DNA from: Thiodiazotropha sp040506275
Lineage (GTDB): Bacteria; Pseudomonadota; Gammaproteobacteria; Chromatiales; Chromatiaceae
NCBI GenBank assembly: GCA_040506275.1
Contig: JBEVXD010000006.1
Coordinates: forward strand, 62,001-126,000
DNA length: 64,000 nt
Direction: 5' to 3'
Shown here piece by piece: positions 44,436 through 52,516 of the stretch. The translations under genes and the position numbers were made by a program. The first letter of the stretch is position 1; the number at the start of each line of letters is the position of its first letter. Below the pieces are notes generated by a model. It did not search any database, was not told the origin of the DNA, and saw nothing but the letters and a program-made list of their open reading frames with translations.

Positions 44436-44722
44436 TCATCCAGGAGAAAATTAAGACGTTCATCAGTTAAACCCGGTGTGATCTCCAGAATTTCAGCAGT
44501 GACGACACCATTTGACACAAACGGATCGTCGTTGACCCGGCTTTGAAGATCGGAGGACGAGGTATTATGAGCAAACACCACACCACCGGAACTTGGTTGA
44601 ATGCTCCCGGAGAGTAGAAACACACCGTCATCAAAACCACGTTTGATCCATGCTTTGTGCACATCCATGAATTCTGCGGCCTGGTCTCTATTTTCTGAAA
44701 ATCTTAATATTACTGCGAACAT
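44417..44722 (-). CDS. YciI-like protein
   Basis: 101 residues: MFAVILRFSENRDQAAEFMD, the WIKRGFDDGVFLLSGSI segment with the conserved active-site-like residues, and DPFVSNGVVTAEILEI. These small ferredoxin-like-fold proteins are dimers of uncertain function. The last residues (INPAP) and stop are encoded by the terminal repeat of the neighbouring element. Confidence 0.85.
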   Translation of the reverse strand: MFAVILRFSENRDQAAEFMDVHKAWIKRGFDDGVFLLSGSIQPSSGGVVFAHNTSSSDLQSRVNDDPFVSNGVVTAEILEITPGLTDERLNFLLDDINPAP

Positions 44723-44760
44723 GTCAGTTCCTTACGAGTTGTTAATGTGGTTTTCTGGAT

Positions 44761-45336
44761 CTAGGTGGTTTTTTTGGAGAGTCTGTCAAGCCAATCGCAC
44801 ATCCTGTCAACTTCCTGTTTTACATATTGTAAGTCATCAAAGGCATTCCCCAAGGTCGCGACACCCTGGCTCCAGGAGAGGAGATGCATCGCCAACATAT
44901 CAGCATCCTCTGTATGGCTGAGTTGTTTAAATTGATTTCTCAGCCAAATCCGAAATAGTGTAAAAACTTTATTAGCTTCTTTTTTTGAACTATGGTTCAA
45001 CTTCGCAAGTTCACTACACAGGGTACCGACAGGGCATCCGTATTCTTTAATCATTGTCCAATTTGTAAGAAGAATTCTGATATAGCTTTTTAGGCAGGCC
45101 TCCGGTGTTGCTGACTCATCTTCCCATTTCACCAGCATCTGTTCAGTCCTGTTTATACGCGTTTTGATGACGGCATCCAGAATCTCATCCTTGGTCTTGA
45201 AATGGTGGTAAAAATTTCCACGTGAGATTTTTACAACCTCTGCGATATCCGCAAATGAGGTATGTTCAAAACCTTGTCGATAAAATAAATCATCTGCAGC
45301 CTCAATAATTAGTTGCCGTGTATGGCCTTGAGTCAT
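44761..45336 (-). CDS. TetR-family regulator
   Basis: 191 residues from ATG 45336 (AGAGG upstream). The HTH is at residues 6-50: LIIEAADDLFYRQGFEHTSF, ADIAEVVKISRGNFYHHF, with KTKDEILDAVI after it. The ligand domain resembles the AcrR/NemR-like group (CPVGTLCSELAKL). It lies upstream of the yciI-like gene on the same strand and probably regulates it or a divergent target; the longer frame to 45438 adds non-homologous sequence. Confidence 0.9.
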   Translation of the reverse strand: MTQGHTRQLIIEAADDLFYRQGFEHTSFADIAEVVKISRGNFYHHFKTKDEILDAVIKTRINRTEQMLVKWEDESATPEACLKSYIRILLTNWTMIKEYGCPVGTLCSELAKLNHSSKKEANKVFTLFRIWLRNQFKQLSHTEDADMLAMHLLSWSQGVATLGNAFDDLQYVKQEVDRMCDWLDRLSKKTT

Positions 45337-45810
45337 ATGAATACCTCTGTTTGCAGATATACCTATGACCTTATTGGTCAATGGCTGAACGCAAACATTT
45401 TTTATCATAAGTTTAGGGCTTTGAGAAAAATAGGACAATTGTCCTATTTAAGTGATAATTAGTACAAATTTCTAGAGCTGTCAAGCAGCTGAATATTTGG
45501 ATAGAAGTGGTGTTAGTTTTAATGATCTATTTTGTAATATTTTTTTAAACTCATCGTTATTACTATGTCGTATTAATTTAGTAAACCTGCTGTTGAAAAT
45601 ACGATTCTATTCATGAACAGGTAACAAATTAAAAAATCATATTTTGTTATCGGATAGAAAGACTATTTAAATCACCTTTTGATTGCTTATCTCTACATTT
45701 CTCAAAATCACTAATTAATTATCTATGTAACAGCCGTGTAACTATAAAAAAGTACCATTCAGCAACCTTTTTCCACTCAATAGAAATGCATAGTAAATAA
45801 GGAGAGAGCT
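45337..45810. promoter_or_regulatory. 474-bp divergent control region
   Basis: Very AT-rich region between tetR-like and the divergent transporter gene. Minus-strand ATAGGACAATTGTCCTATTT around 45430-45449 is a near-perfect palindrome (AGGACAATTGTCCT) and lies just upstream of the regulator, a plausible TetR operator. No gene seen. Confidence 0.45.
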
Positions 45811-46971
45811 GTGAATGAAGCAGTTGCACAAAATCCTGTTACAGCAGGGTCATCAAATTGGAAACAGTGGTTAGGCGTTGCCTTTCTTGTTTATCTACTT
45901 TTAGTTGCGGTGGGGATGATCGGAAGTGGTTTTAAATTGGCTGCCGGCCCCCAGGCAAAAGAGCTTTTTGAATTTGCCAGCAACCCGATAACCGCATTGG
46001 TGATCGGTGTTTTGGCAACTGCACTAATCCAGTCATCAAGTACGGTGACATCGATCATTGTTGGATTGGTTGCGGGTGGTATGCCGGTTGAAATTGCTAT
46101 CCCAATGGTTATGGGTGCAAACATAGGTACAACTGTAACCAATACCATTGTGTCGTTAGGTATGGTGAGACAGGGAGAAGACTTCCGGCGCGCATTTGCG
46201 GCAGCAACGATTCATGACTTCTTCAACGTACTGAGTGTCGTTATATTTCTACCGTTGGAAGTGATGTTCGGGTTTTTAGAAAGAATGGGCGCATACCTGG
46301 CTAATTTTCTAGTGGGCGGTGAGTCTATGTCTGTTAAAGGTTTTAATTTCATTAAGCCTTTGGTTAAGCCGCCTTTAAACTTTTTGAAAGATACTTTTCA
46401 CGGCTTTGGTTTATCGGACATGATTGTAGGTGTTGCTCTGATTGTTTTGGGAATCACTTTCATCTTCTTTGTTATTACGGCCATTGGTAAGATTTTGAAA
46501 CTAATCATGGTCGGTAAAGCGAAAGATATTCTACACAATGCTGTTGGTCGTGGTCCTGTTTCAGGAGTTACTTCAGGTACCCTTATCACGGTACTGGTTC
46601 AATCTTCTTCAACCACAACCAGCTTGATCGTTCCCTTGGCGGGTAGTGGATTGTTTTCCCTGCGTCAGGTCTACCCATTTACATTGGGAGCTAATATCGG
46701 CACAACTATCACAGCACTCCTCGCGGCTACAGCTATAACAGGTGTCAATGCTATCTTTGCGTTGCAAATAGCCCTGATTCACTTTCTATATAATCTGATC
46801 GGCGTTGTTGTGATTTACGCGATTCCATTTTTACGTGACATTCCAATTAAAGCTGCGGAAACACTTTCAGAATTGGCGCAGAAAAACAAACTTTATGTTG
46901 CCGGTTATATGTTACTTGTATTTGTCATTATTCCGATAATTCTGATCGGAATCAGTGAGCTTTTGTTTTAA
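45811..46971 (+). CDS. Na+/phosphate cotransporter family (Na/Pi-II) protein
   Basis: 386 residues from GTG 45811 (AAGGAG upstream). Two inverted QSSST repeats (ATALIQSSSTVTSIIVGLV and TVLVQSSSTTTSLIVPL), each followed by GANIGTT, mark the PF02690 family. About eight hydrophobic segments. Unlike many bacterial members it has no C-terminal PhoU domain. It probably carries phosphate or a related anion with sodium. Two small genes follow in the same direction. Confidence 0.92.
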   Translation: MNEAVAQNPVTAGSSNWKQWLGVAFLVYLLLVAVGMIGSGFKLAAGPQAKELFEFASNPITALVIGVLATALIQSSSTVTSIIVGLVAGGMPVEIAIPMVMGANIGTTVTNTIVSLGMVRQGEDFRRAFAAATIHDFFNVLSVVIFLPLEVMFGFLERMGAYLANFLVGGESMSVKGFNFIKPLVKPPLNFLKDTFHGFGLSDMIVGVALIVLGITFIFFVITAIGKILKLIMVGKAKDILHNAVGRGPVSGVTSGTLITVLVQSSSTTTSLIVPLAGSGLFSLRQVYPFTLGANIGTTITALLAATAITGVNAIFALQIALIHFLYNLIGVVVIYAIPFLRDIPIKAAETLSELAQKNKLYVAGYMLLVFVIIPIILIGISELLF

Positions 46972-46989
46972 GTCTCTGAGGAGTAAAAA

Positions 46990-47214
46990 ATGTCTGATAT
47001 TCAAACACACAAGCAGGCCCTAGAGGAAAAAATCGGCGAACTGGAAACAAAACTCGCTGGTTTAAAGGCTGAGTTGAAAAAAGAAGTAGAATCGGAGCAG
47101 CATCAAGCTATTGATCAATTGGATCTTCACTACGCCGATCTTGATACGACATTCAACTCCCTTAAGGAGTTCCTGGATGTACTTCGTGAAGATTTCAGGA
47201 AAACATTTGGTTAA
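46990..47214 (+). CDS. Small coiled-coil protein
   Basis: 74 residues. Residues 5-40 form an uninterrupted charged heptad pattern (LEEKIGELETKLAGLKAELK), and a second amphipathic helix ends the protein. Cytoplasmic, no signal. It lies 18 bases after the Na/Pi-type gene with GAGGAG upstream, so it may be an accessory or regulator of that transporter. Family not recognised. Confidence 0.7.
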   Translation: MSDIQTHKQALEEKIGELETKLAGLKAELKKEVESEQHQAIDQLDLHYADLDTTFNSLKEFLDVLREDFRKTFG

Positions 47215-47224
47215 GGAATCCATC

Positions 47225-47701
47225 ATGAAAAAATTAATTATTTTTTGCATTACAGTTCTCCTATTCGGAACGCAATGTGCTGTTGCTGGAACGGAGGAAA
47301 AAATTACCCTGTCAGAAGTGCCTGAAACGGTAATGAAAGTAATTAAGAAGCGCTTTGGGAAGGCTACGCTTTTAACAGCTAACACAGAAACTGAAGTAGA
47401 CGGTACTGTGGTTTATGAGGTCCAAGGTGAATTGTCAGATGGTCATTCTGTCGAGTTTGATGTTTTCCCTAATGGGAAAATCGAAGAAGTTGAAGTTATT
47501 TTTCCTATTGAAATGATCCCCGGCGCTATCTTGAAAGCTATTGAACAAAAAATGGCTGGCTTTATTCCAACCAAGATAGAAGCTACACATTCAGCGAGTA
47601 TGAAAGTGGTTGGATATGAGTTTGAAGGCACATTAAATGGTCAGAAGATTGACCTGGAAGTGTCTGCTGACGGCCGCACTATTACGCTTGCAGACCAGTG
47701 A
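47225..47701 (+). CDS. Exported PepSY-like protein
   Basis: 158 residues from ATG 47225. A cleavable signal peptide ends at AVAG (residues about 1-22). Two repeats follow, each with a short helix (VPETVMKVIKKRFG; IPGAILKAIEQKM) then strands YEVQGEL / YEFEGTL, the PepSY-like pattern. It is periplasmic, third in the operon with the Na/Pi-type carrier. The binding partner is unknown. Confidence 0.75.
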   Translation: MKKLIIFCITVLLFGTQCAVAGTEEKITLSEVPETVMKVIKKRFGKATLLTANTETEVDGTVVYEVQGELSDGHSVEFDVFPNGKIEEVEVIFPIEMIPGAILKAIEQKMAGFIPTKIEATHSASMKVVGYEFEGTLNGQKIDLEVSADGRTITLADQ

Positions 47702-47984
47702 ACATTTCAAAGATTAATTCGTGGTAGCATCGCTAGAATAGCCTGCAGTCAGGCATTTATCTGGCCGCAGGCTGGCTCTAATTGTTGTTTAGGAGCTACG
47801 ATAACCATACCCGCTTTTCTTTGTAACTTGTGTTTTGAAAACAACATTGTATGTTAACTATCTTGCATGGACCAACATATTCTATATGCTGATTATATTG
47901 ATCTGGATAGATACATCGAATGTGATTATCAGGTGATCGATTAGGGTATGTTATTGATTGTTATGGGATAAATGGTGGACCCGA

Positions 47985-48215
47985 CCCGCAAGGATTAGCG
48001 GCTTTTGACCGCTCTTCGGCACTGGTATACCTTGTCGAACACAGAAAATTGATTCTGAAGTTCGAATTTACCCAGATTCAGGAATGGGTAGACACCAAGT
48101 GGGGTAGTGAGTATTCAAAAAATGGCGCGCCCGGAAGGATTAACGGCTTTCAGCCGCTCTGCGGCACTTACGTGCCTTGTCGAACCGATTATATTGATAC
48201 GGAGGTTCGAATTAT
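47985..48215. repeat. Two degenerate repeats with tRNA-Arg tail sequence
   Basis: GGATTAGCGGCTTTTGACCG (47994) and GGATTAACGGCTTTCAGCCG (48137) start two about 143-bp units that both run through CTTGTCGAAC. The second is preceded by AAAAATGGCGCGCCCGGAAG (48118-48137), an exact copy of the 3' end of tRNA-Arg as read on the plus strand; the first has a decayed version. The rest of 47702-47984 holds no visible gene. Confidence 0.7.
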
Positions 48216-48267
48216 CTTAGATTCAAGAGGGGCAGTTTCTTCAGAGTAGAAATTGGTGGGGTAAAAA

Positions 48268-48344
48268 TGGCGCGCCCGGAAGGATTCGAACCTCCGACCC
48301 CCTAGTTCGTAGCCAGGTACTCTATCCAGCTGAGCTACGGGCGC
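48268..48344 (-). tRNA. tRNA-Arg (anticodon ACG)
   Basis: 77 nt with encoded CCA. Acceptor GCGCCCG pairs with CGGGCGC; D-arm region AGCTCAGCTGGATAGAGTA; anticodon loop CTACGAA (ACG, to be edited to ICG); T arm GGTTCGAATCC. It lies alone between the PepSY-like and cytochrome b genes. Confidence 0.97.
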
Positions 48345-48441
48345 ATTTTTGTGGAACGCGAATTCTGAAGATATCTTGGCCTTTTGTCAATGCTCTGATT
48401 GCAAATTGGCTGACCTGTGAAGAATCGCCCTACCTGCAGTG

Positions 48442-49038
48442 CTACTCCTCTTCATAACCGGTAATCATCGCCTTCACATAGCCGAAGGGCTCTTTACTGG
48501 TGGTAATGGCCAGATAGAGATGGGCCACCAGGAATGTCAGCATGGCAAAGGCAGCTGCGGTATGGATCAATGCTATGCCGCCCAGACTCATCCAGCCCAG
48601 ACCCCATGATGACCATGAGGTATAGAATAGGTAGAGCAGGCCACTCAGCCAGACAGCCGGTGAAATCAGGATATGCAGGGAGAGGTAGGCCATACGCTGC
48701 AGTGGGTTCAGTTTATGTGCTCTGGTTTTGTGGAATGGGTGCCCACCCCCCAAGAAGATATCAACCCCATAATATTTGGCCATCGCAATCAGCTTGTTTG
48801 AACTCGAGGGGATATATTGTCTCCACTCACCTGTGGTCAGATGCCAGAAAATGGCAAATATCCACAGACCGATCAGGGCCCAGGCGCAAATGATATGCAG
48901 GTCGACTGCCTTCTCAAACCCAAAAATTGAGAAGGTTCCGTGAATTTCAAAGCCAGTAACCAGCATAGAGATGATCAGGAAAGCTTGCGACCAATGCCAT
49001 AAGCGCTCAAAGCGTTTGTACATCATTACTTTAGCCAT
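48442..49038 (-). CDS. Membrane cytochrome b, partner of octaheme cytochrome
   Basis: 198 residues with four to five membrane helices. Histidines in RLWHWSQAFLII, VDLHIICAWALIG, YLSLHILI and FLVAHLYLA fit two b-type hemes, as in Ni/Fe-hydrogenase or formate dehydrogenase cytochrome b. It is coupled to the octaheme gene (stop and start overlap by one base), so it likely links that periplasmic cytochrome to the quinone pool. Confidence 0.88.
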   Translation of the reverse strand: MAKVMMYKRFERLWHWSQAFLIISMLVTGFEIHGTFSIFGFEKAVDLHIICAWALIGLWIFAIFWHLTTGEWRQYIPSSSNKLIAMAKYYGVDIFLGGGHPFHKTRAHKLNPLQRMAYLSLHILISPAVWLSGLLYLFYTSWSSWGLGWMSLGGIALIHTAAAFAMLTFLVAHLYLAITTSKEPFGYVKAMITGYEEE

Positions 49039-50663
49039 CAGTCGTTCCTCCTGTTTCGTGTAGCGATCCGGGCCAAACCGTGAATTGAGACACCCCCCAG
49101 AGTTCCAAGAAATGCCAGCCAGCCGATGATATCTAGCAGTTCACTCCGGTCTCTGCCAGGCATGTAAAATCCGCTCAGATTTGCCAATCGACCGTTGCGG
49201 CTATGGCAACTGTCGCAACTCAAGGCTTCGGCTTTTGGCGCTACCATATGAGAAAGCGGCCAATGATAGGTGGTTTCGATAAATCCATACTCTCCGCTGT
49301 AGGCAGCGCCACCGGCATCCATGGCGGCCTTGATGGCCCGGTTCCAGTCGAAAGACTTCCAGTATGCCTCGCTGTCCTTACCGAACAGGTGGGTCATGAC
49401 CAAGGTATTGTTGCCGCTGTCATAGGGCTGCTTGCCACGCATTATTTTGAAGGGCCAGATTCTGGCATCCGGGTCATCGTAACTTCCATCGAAGCTATTG
49501 ATGGCCACAATCGCATTCGGATCGAGTTTTTCATCAAGCTCCTGGTAACGGATGTCACCCGACATCCAGTCATATTCCGGCACCAGGTTTTCTCCCCATT
49601 GGAAGTCTCCTTTCTTGGTAACATACGTGACATAACCGTTTTCATCCTTTTTCTTGATGTGCTTGCCATCAGCATCCATCTTTCCCGCACTTGACCAGTC
49701 CCACCAGGTCTTTGAAGGGACGCCGCCTCTGGCGTAAAAAGGTATATGGCAGGTCTGACAAGCTACCTTATCGGTATGATCATTGATCTTGTTGTTGATC
49801 GTCTCGGCATGGGGCTTCATACCATGACAGGACTCGCAGGTAGCCCGACTTTGATCATCGCGGCCCGGTATATCTATGCCATGGGTATCTTTGGCAACCG
49901 TCGTGTAACGGCTGCCTTTCAGATCGTGTCCTTCAGTGGTATGGCACTCTGTACAGACAAAGTTGAGCCCATCAACACCCATATGTACATCCAACTCTTT
50001 CATGGGGTTGTACATGGAGGAGTCAAGGTCCCCATGTTTGACACCATCACCGCCACCTCCGAGAAAGTGGCAGTGGCCACAATTTTGTCTGCTTGGTTTA
50101 CCGACATTCTGAGCCACATGAGAGAGATCGGGGGCTTTCCATATTTTTCCTTTTTTAGGAGGAAAGGGCTTGTCGACATAAGGGGGATGTCCGGCACCTG
50201 TAGGAAATTTTCTATAGGTATTGGTTGTATCGTGACAGACAAGACAGTCGACACTCTCTTCAGAGGTAAAGTCAAAGTTGTCGTCCTTCCAGCCATAACC
50301 GATATGACAACTGGTGCAGCGGGCATAATTTGTGGTGATTGAGCCGCAAAAGCTATTCACTATCTTCTTTTTACCCAATATCTGACCCGTATCGGGGTGG
50401 GTGAGCTTCCAATTCCAATGAAGCGTCTTGTGGATCTGTTTACTGGCCTCGGTATGACAACCAAGGCACGCTTTGGTCACCTCTGGTCCAGATTCAAAGG
50501 TTTGTTTTAGCTCTTCGAATTTAGTGTGATCCGCTGTTGAATTGCTGATCTTTTCATTTAATGTTGTGGCTGCGAAAAGAGGCATACAAGTAAGGTAAAG
50601 ACAGCATGAGAGAGAGAATGCATAAAGATTGCAGTCTCTTAAAAATTGAAAATTGCGGAACAT
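49038..50663 (-). CDS. Octaheme c-type cytochrome, tetrathionate reductase (OTR) family
   Basis: 541 residues with a signal peptide (to about residue 31) and a C-terminal membrane segment. Eight CxxCH motifs: CLGCH, CTSCH, CLVCH, CGHCH, CTECH, CESCH, CQTCH, CDSCH. The family hallmark HFLGGGGDGVKHGDLD follows the fourth. Shewanella OTR reduces tetrathionate, nitrite and hydroxylamine in vitro, but the physiological substrate is debated. AAAGGGGG lies before the ATG. It is co-transcribed with the cytochrome b gene. Confidence 0.92.
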   Translation of the reverse strand: MFRNFQFLRDCNLYAFSLSCCLYLTCMPLFAATTLNEKISNSTADHTKFEELKQTFESGPEVTKACLGCHTEASKQIHKTLHWNWKLTHPDTGQILGKKKIVNSFCGSITTNYARCTSCHIGYGWKDDNFDFTSEESVDCLVCHDTTNTYRKFPTGAGHPPYVDKPFPPKKGKIWKAPDLSHVAQNVGKPSRQNCGHCHFLGGGGDGVKHGDLDSSMYNPMKELDVHMGVDGLNFVCTECHTTEGHDLKGSRYTTVAKDTHGIDIPGRDDQSRATCESCHGMKPHAETINNKINDHTDKVACQTCHIPFYARGGVPSKTWWDWSSAGKMDADGKHIKKKDENGYVTYVTKKGDFQWGENLVPEYDWMSGDIRYQELDEKLDPNAIVAINSFDGSYDDPDARIWPFKIMRGKQPYDSGNNTLVMTHLFGKDSEAYWKSFDWNRAIKAAMDAGGAAYSGEYGFIETTYHWPLSHMVAPKAEALSCDSCHSRNGRLANLSGFYMPGRDRSELLDIIGWLAFLGTLGGVSIHGLARIATRNRRND

Positions 50664-50847
50664 GACGCCCCCTTTGATAATGTTGTCGACGAACCAATAT
50701 GGCTCGCAAAATACAACTGCTACTCATGCGTCCTGCATTTAATATGGGAAATAAGGCACTGCTACTGCATAGAGGATGAAAACATCTTCTATCTACCGGA
50801 GGTATGAGGCTTGGCATCAGAAGATGCCAAGCCGGGTTATTTTATTT

Positions 50848-52128
50848 TTATAAACTGCTTTCTGCTGTTGCAATCAGCGCGGGTGCAGTCAGGTCTTCTG
50901 GCAGGTGTTTGAACTTCTTGACCAATACGGGCCAAAGAAGGTTGTAGTAGAGTTCACCACGCACCAGTTTTACACCTTTTGCAGGTATATCGTAGACAAG
51001 GGTTCGCTCTTCATGGGGCTTTAGACGGGAATCTTTGCCAAGTGCCGTTGCTGTTGGCGGCATCGCAGGCTTACCTTCGCTATCAGCCAGTGCGTAGACG
51101 AAGTAGGCCTGAGGGTCACCATCCTTTGGGTGTCCCTGGGCATTTTCCCAAACCATATTACCTTCAGCATCATAGGCGGCAAGTTTCATGTAGATATTGC
51201 GGAAAGGGGCTCCTGTCGGCAGGCTGTGGGGTTGTGGATTCTTTAGAAAAGCGGTTGCCCGTATCTTGTCCCCAACGGTCTCAGTGGAGACATCGAATAC
51301 GACCGAACGTTGTAGAATTCCACTATCGTGTCCACCACCCATGGAGTGATCAGCCAGGCCGTCATTAATCGGCATATGGCATGAGAGGCAGTTGACCTGG
51401 GAGTGACTGACAGAGTACTCATTGCCCGTCTGACAGAGCGGTACACCATGCGGGTTGTTGCGTTGATCATGGCAACCCATGCAGGCATCTGAAGTCTTCA
51501 TCAGCTTGGGGTTGCTCTCCATCGGAATGGATGGGATCTCTTCACCATCTACAGTTACAGCTTCGCCTAAATGGGGATTAGGCTTGCTGTCGTCACTCAT
51601 ATCACTGCCGCCGAAAACATCACCAGCTGCAGATAACTTCTGCAATCCGACATTAGAGTGTCTGCCTGGACCTTGAGCAGCATCTTTGGAGTAATCATAG
51701 GCCTTTAATCCAAGCTGTAGTTTTCCATTGGGTGCCTGGATGCCGTTGTACTTTTTCAGGGTATGGCAAACGATGCAATTGACCCCTTCAGAGTAGGCCG
51801 GTTTGGCGTCCAGCTTGGTTGTCTTATCCTTTGCCGCATTGGGTGCATGGCACTGCAGACAGATCGGATACTTACCCGAAGCCTTGTGTTTGACATTCTC
51901 TTTGGTTGGATCACCGACCACCTTTTTGTAGAAAGTGGCGTGTATCGGATCATTGAGTGCTGAGCTGTTAGCATGCATTGACCCTTTCCACTGTTTGTAG
52001 ATCTCTTTGTGGCAGGTCTTGCAGGTATCAGATGAGATGTGATGAAGCGGTTCAGCCGTTGCAAGATTCATGAAAAAAGAACAACAGCAAATCACAAACA
52101 GCAGGTTTAACCTTTTATTATTATCCAT
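50848..52128 (-). CDS. Periplasmic pentaheme c-type cytochrome
   Basis: 426 residues with a signal peptide (about 25). Five CxxCH motifs: CKTCH, CLQCH, CIVCH, CMGCH, CLSCH. The C-terminal about 150 residues are a heme-free beta-sandwich (TVGDKIRATAFLKNPQPHSL, ELYYNLLWPVL). The first hemes resemble cytochrome c554-type modules. AGGAGG precedes the start. It lies 184 bases upstream of the OTR gene on the same strand and could pass electrons to it. Confidence 0.88.
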   Translation of the reverse strand: MDNNKRLNLLFVICCCSFFMNLATAEPLHHISSDTCKTCHKEIYKQWKGSMHANSSALNDPIHATFYKKVVGDPTKENVKHKASGKYPICLQCHAPNAAKDKTTKLDAKPAYSEGVNCIVCHTLKKYNGIQAPNGKLQLGLKAYDYSKDAAQGPGRHSNVGLQKLSAAGDVFGGSDMSDDSKPNPHLGEAVTVDGEEIPSIPMESNPKLMKTSDACMGCHDQRNNPHGVPLCQTGNEYSVSHSQVNCLSCHMPINDGLADHSMGGGHDSGILQRSVVFDVSTETVGDKIRATAFLKNPQPHSLPTGAPFRNIYMKLAAYDAEGNMVWENAQGHPKDGDPQAYFVYALADSEGKPAMPPTATALGKDSRLKPHEERTLVYDIPAKGVKLVRGELYYNLLWPVLVKKFKHLPEDLTAPALIATAESSL

Positions 52129-52516
52129 CCTTTCCTCCTTTTTTATTTTTAAGTTTGCAATTCAATGCCCCTCGTAATTGCAAACTTTCAGAATTTTAAT
52201 ACTCCCACTTTAAGGGTTATCTCATCAATTAGGGAAAACACTCAATTAATAAAAGCTAATATTCTATATTGCATAGTTTTTCTGTATACATAATCAATCC
52301 GATATTGAACATTAACAACAAAAATAGCATAGTGTTACAGCGTATGAAGGTGTGGTCTTAAATATAAAAGTAAAAATATAGTTACGCCAACACCAAGCAG
52401 AATTACCCAGTTGTTAACTATGTAATCTGCAACAGACAAAAATTAGAAGGTTTGATAGAGCTGTATCTATTAAACACCTTCACTAAATAATAAAACGCAA
52501 TTAGCAAGGGGGGTAC
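52129..52516. promoter_or_regulatory. 388-bp divergent promoter region of the cytochrome operons
   Basis: AT-rich region between the pentaheme gene (minus) and the HAO-like gene (plus). It contains TCAATCCGATATTGA near 52297, a 5-bp inverted pair that is not a proper FNR box. No gene seen. It must hold promoters for both operons. Confidence 0.45.

Noticed and set aside
48049..48249. 66-codon reading frame
   Set aside because: Lies on the degenerate repeats containing tRNA-Arg tail copies; no coding character.
49746..50342. 198-codon reading frame opposite the octaheme cytochrome
   Set aside because: Antisense shadow; the minus strand has eight CxxCH motifs and a signal peptide.
52290..52315. 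FNR box in the cytochrome divergent region
   Set aside because: TCAATCCGATATTGA has five-base arms but does not match TTGAT-N4-ATCAA.
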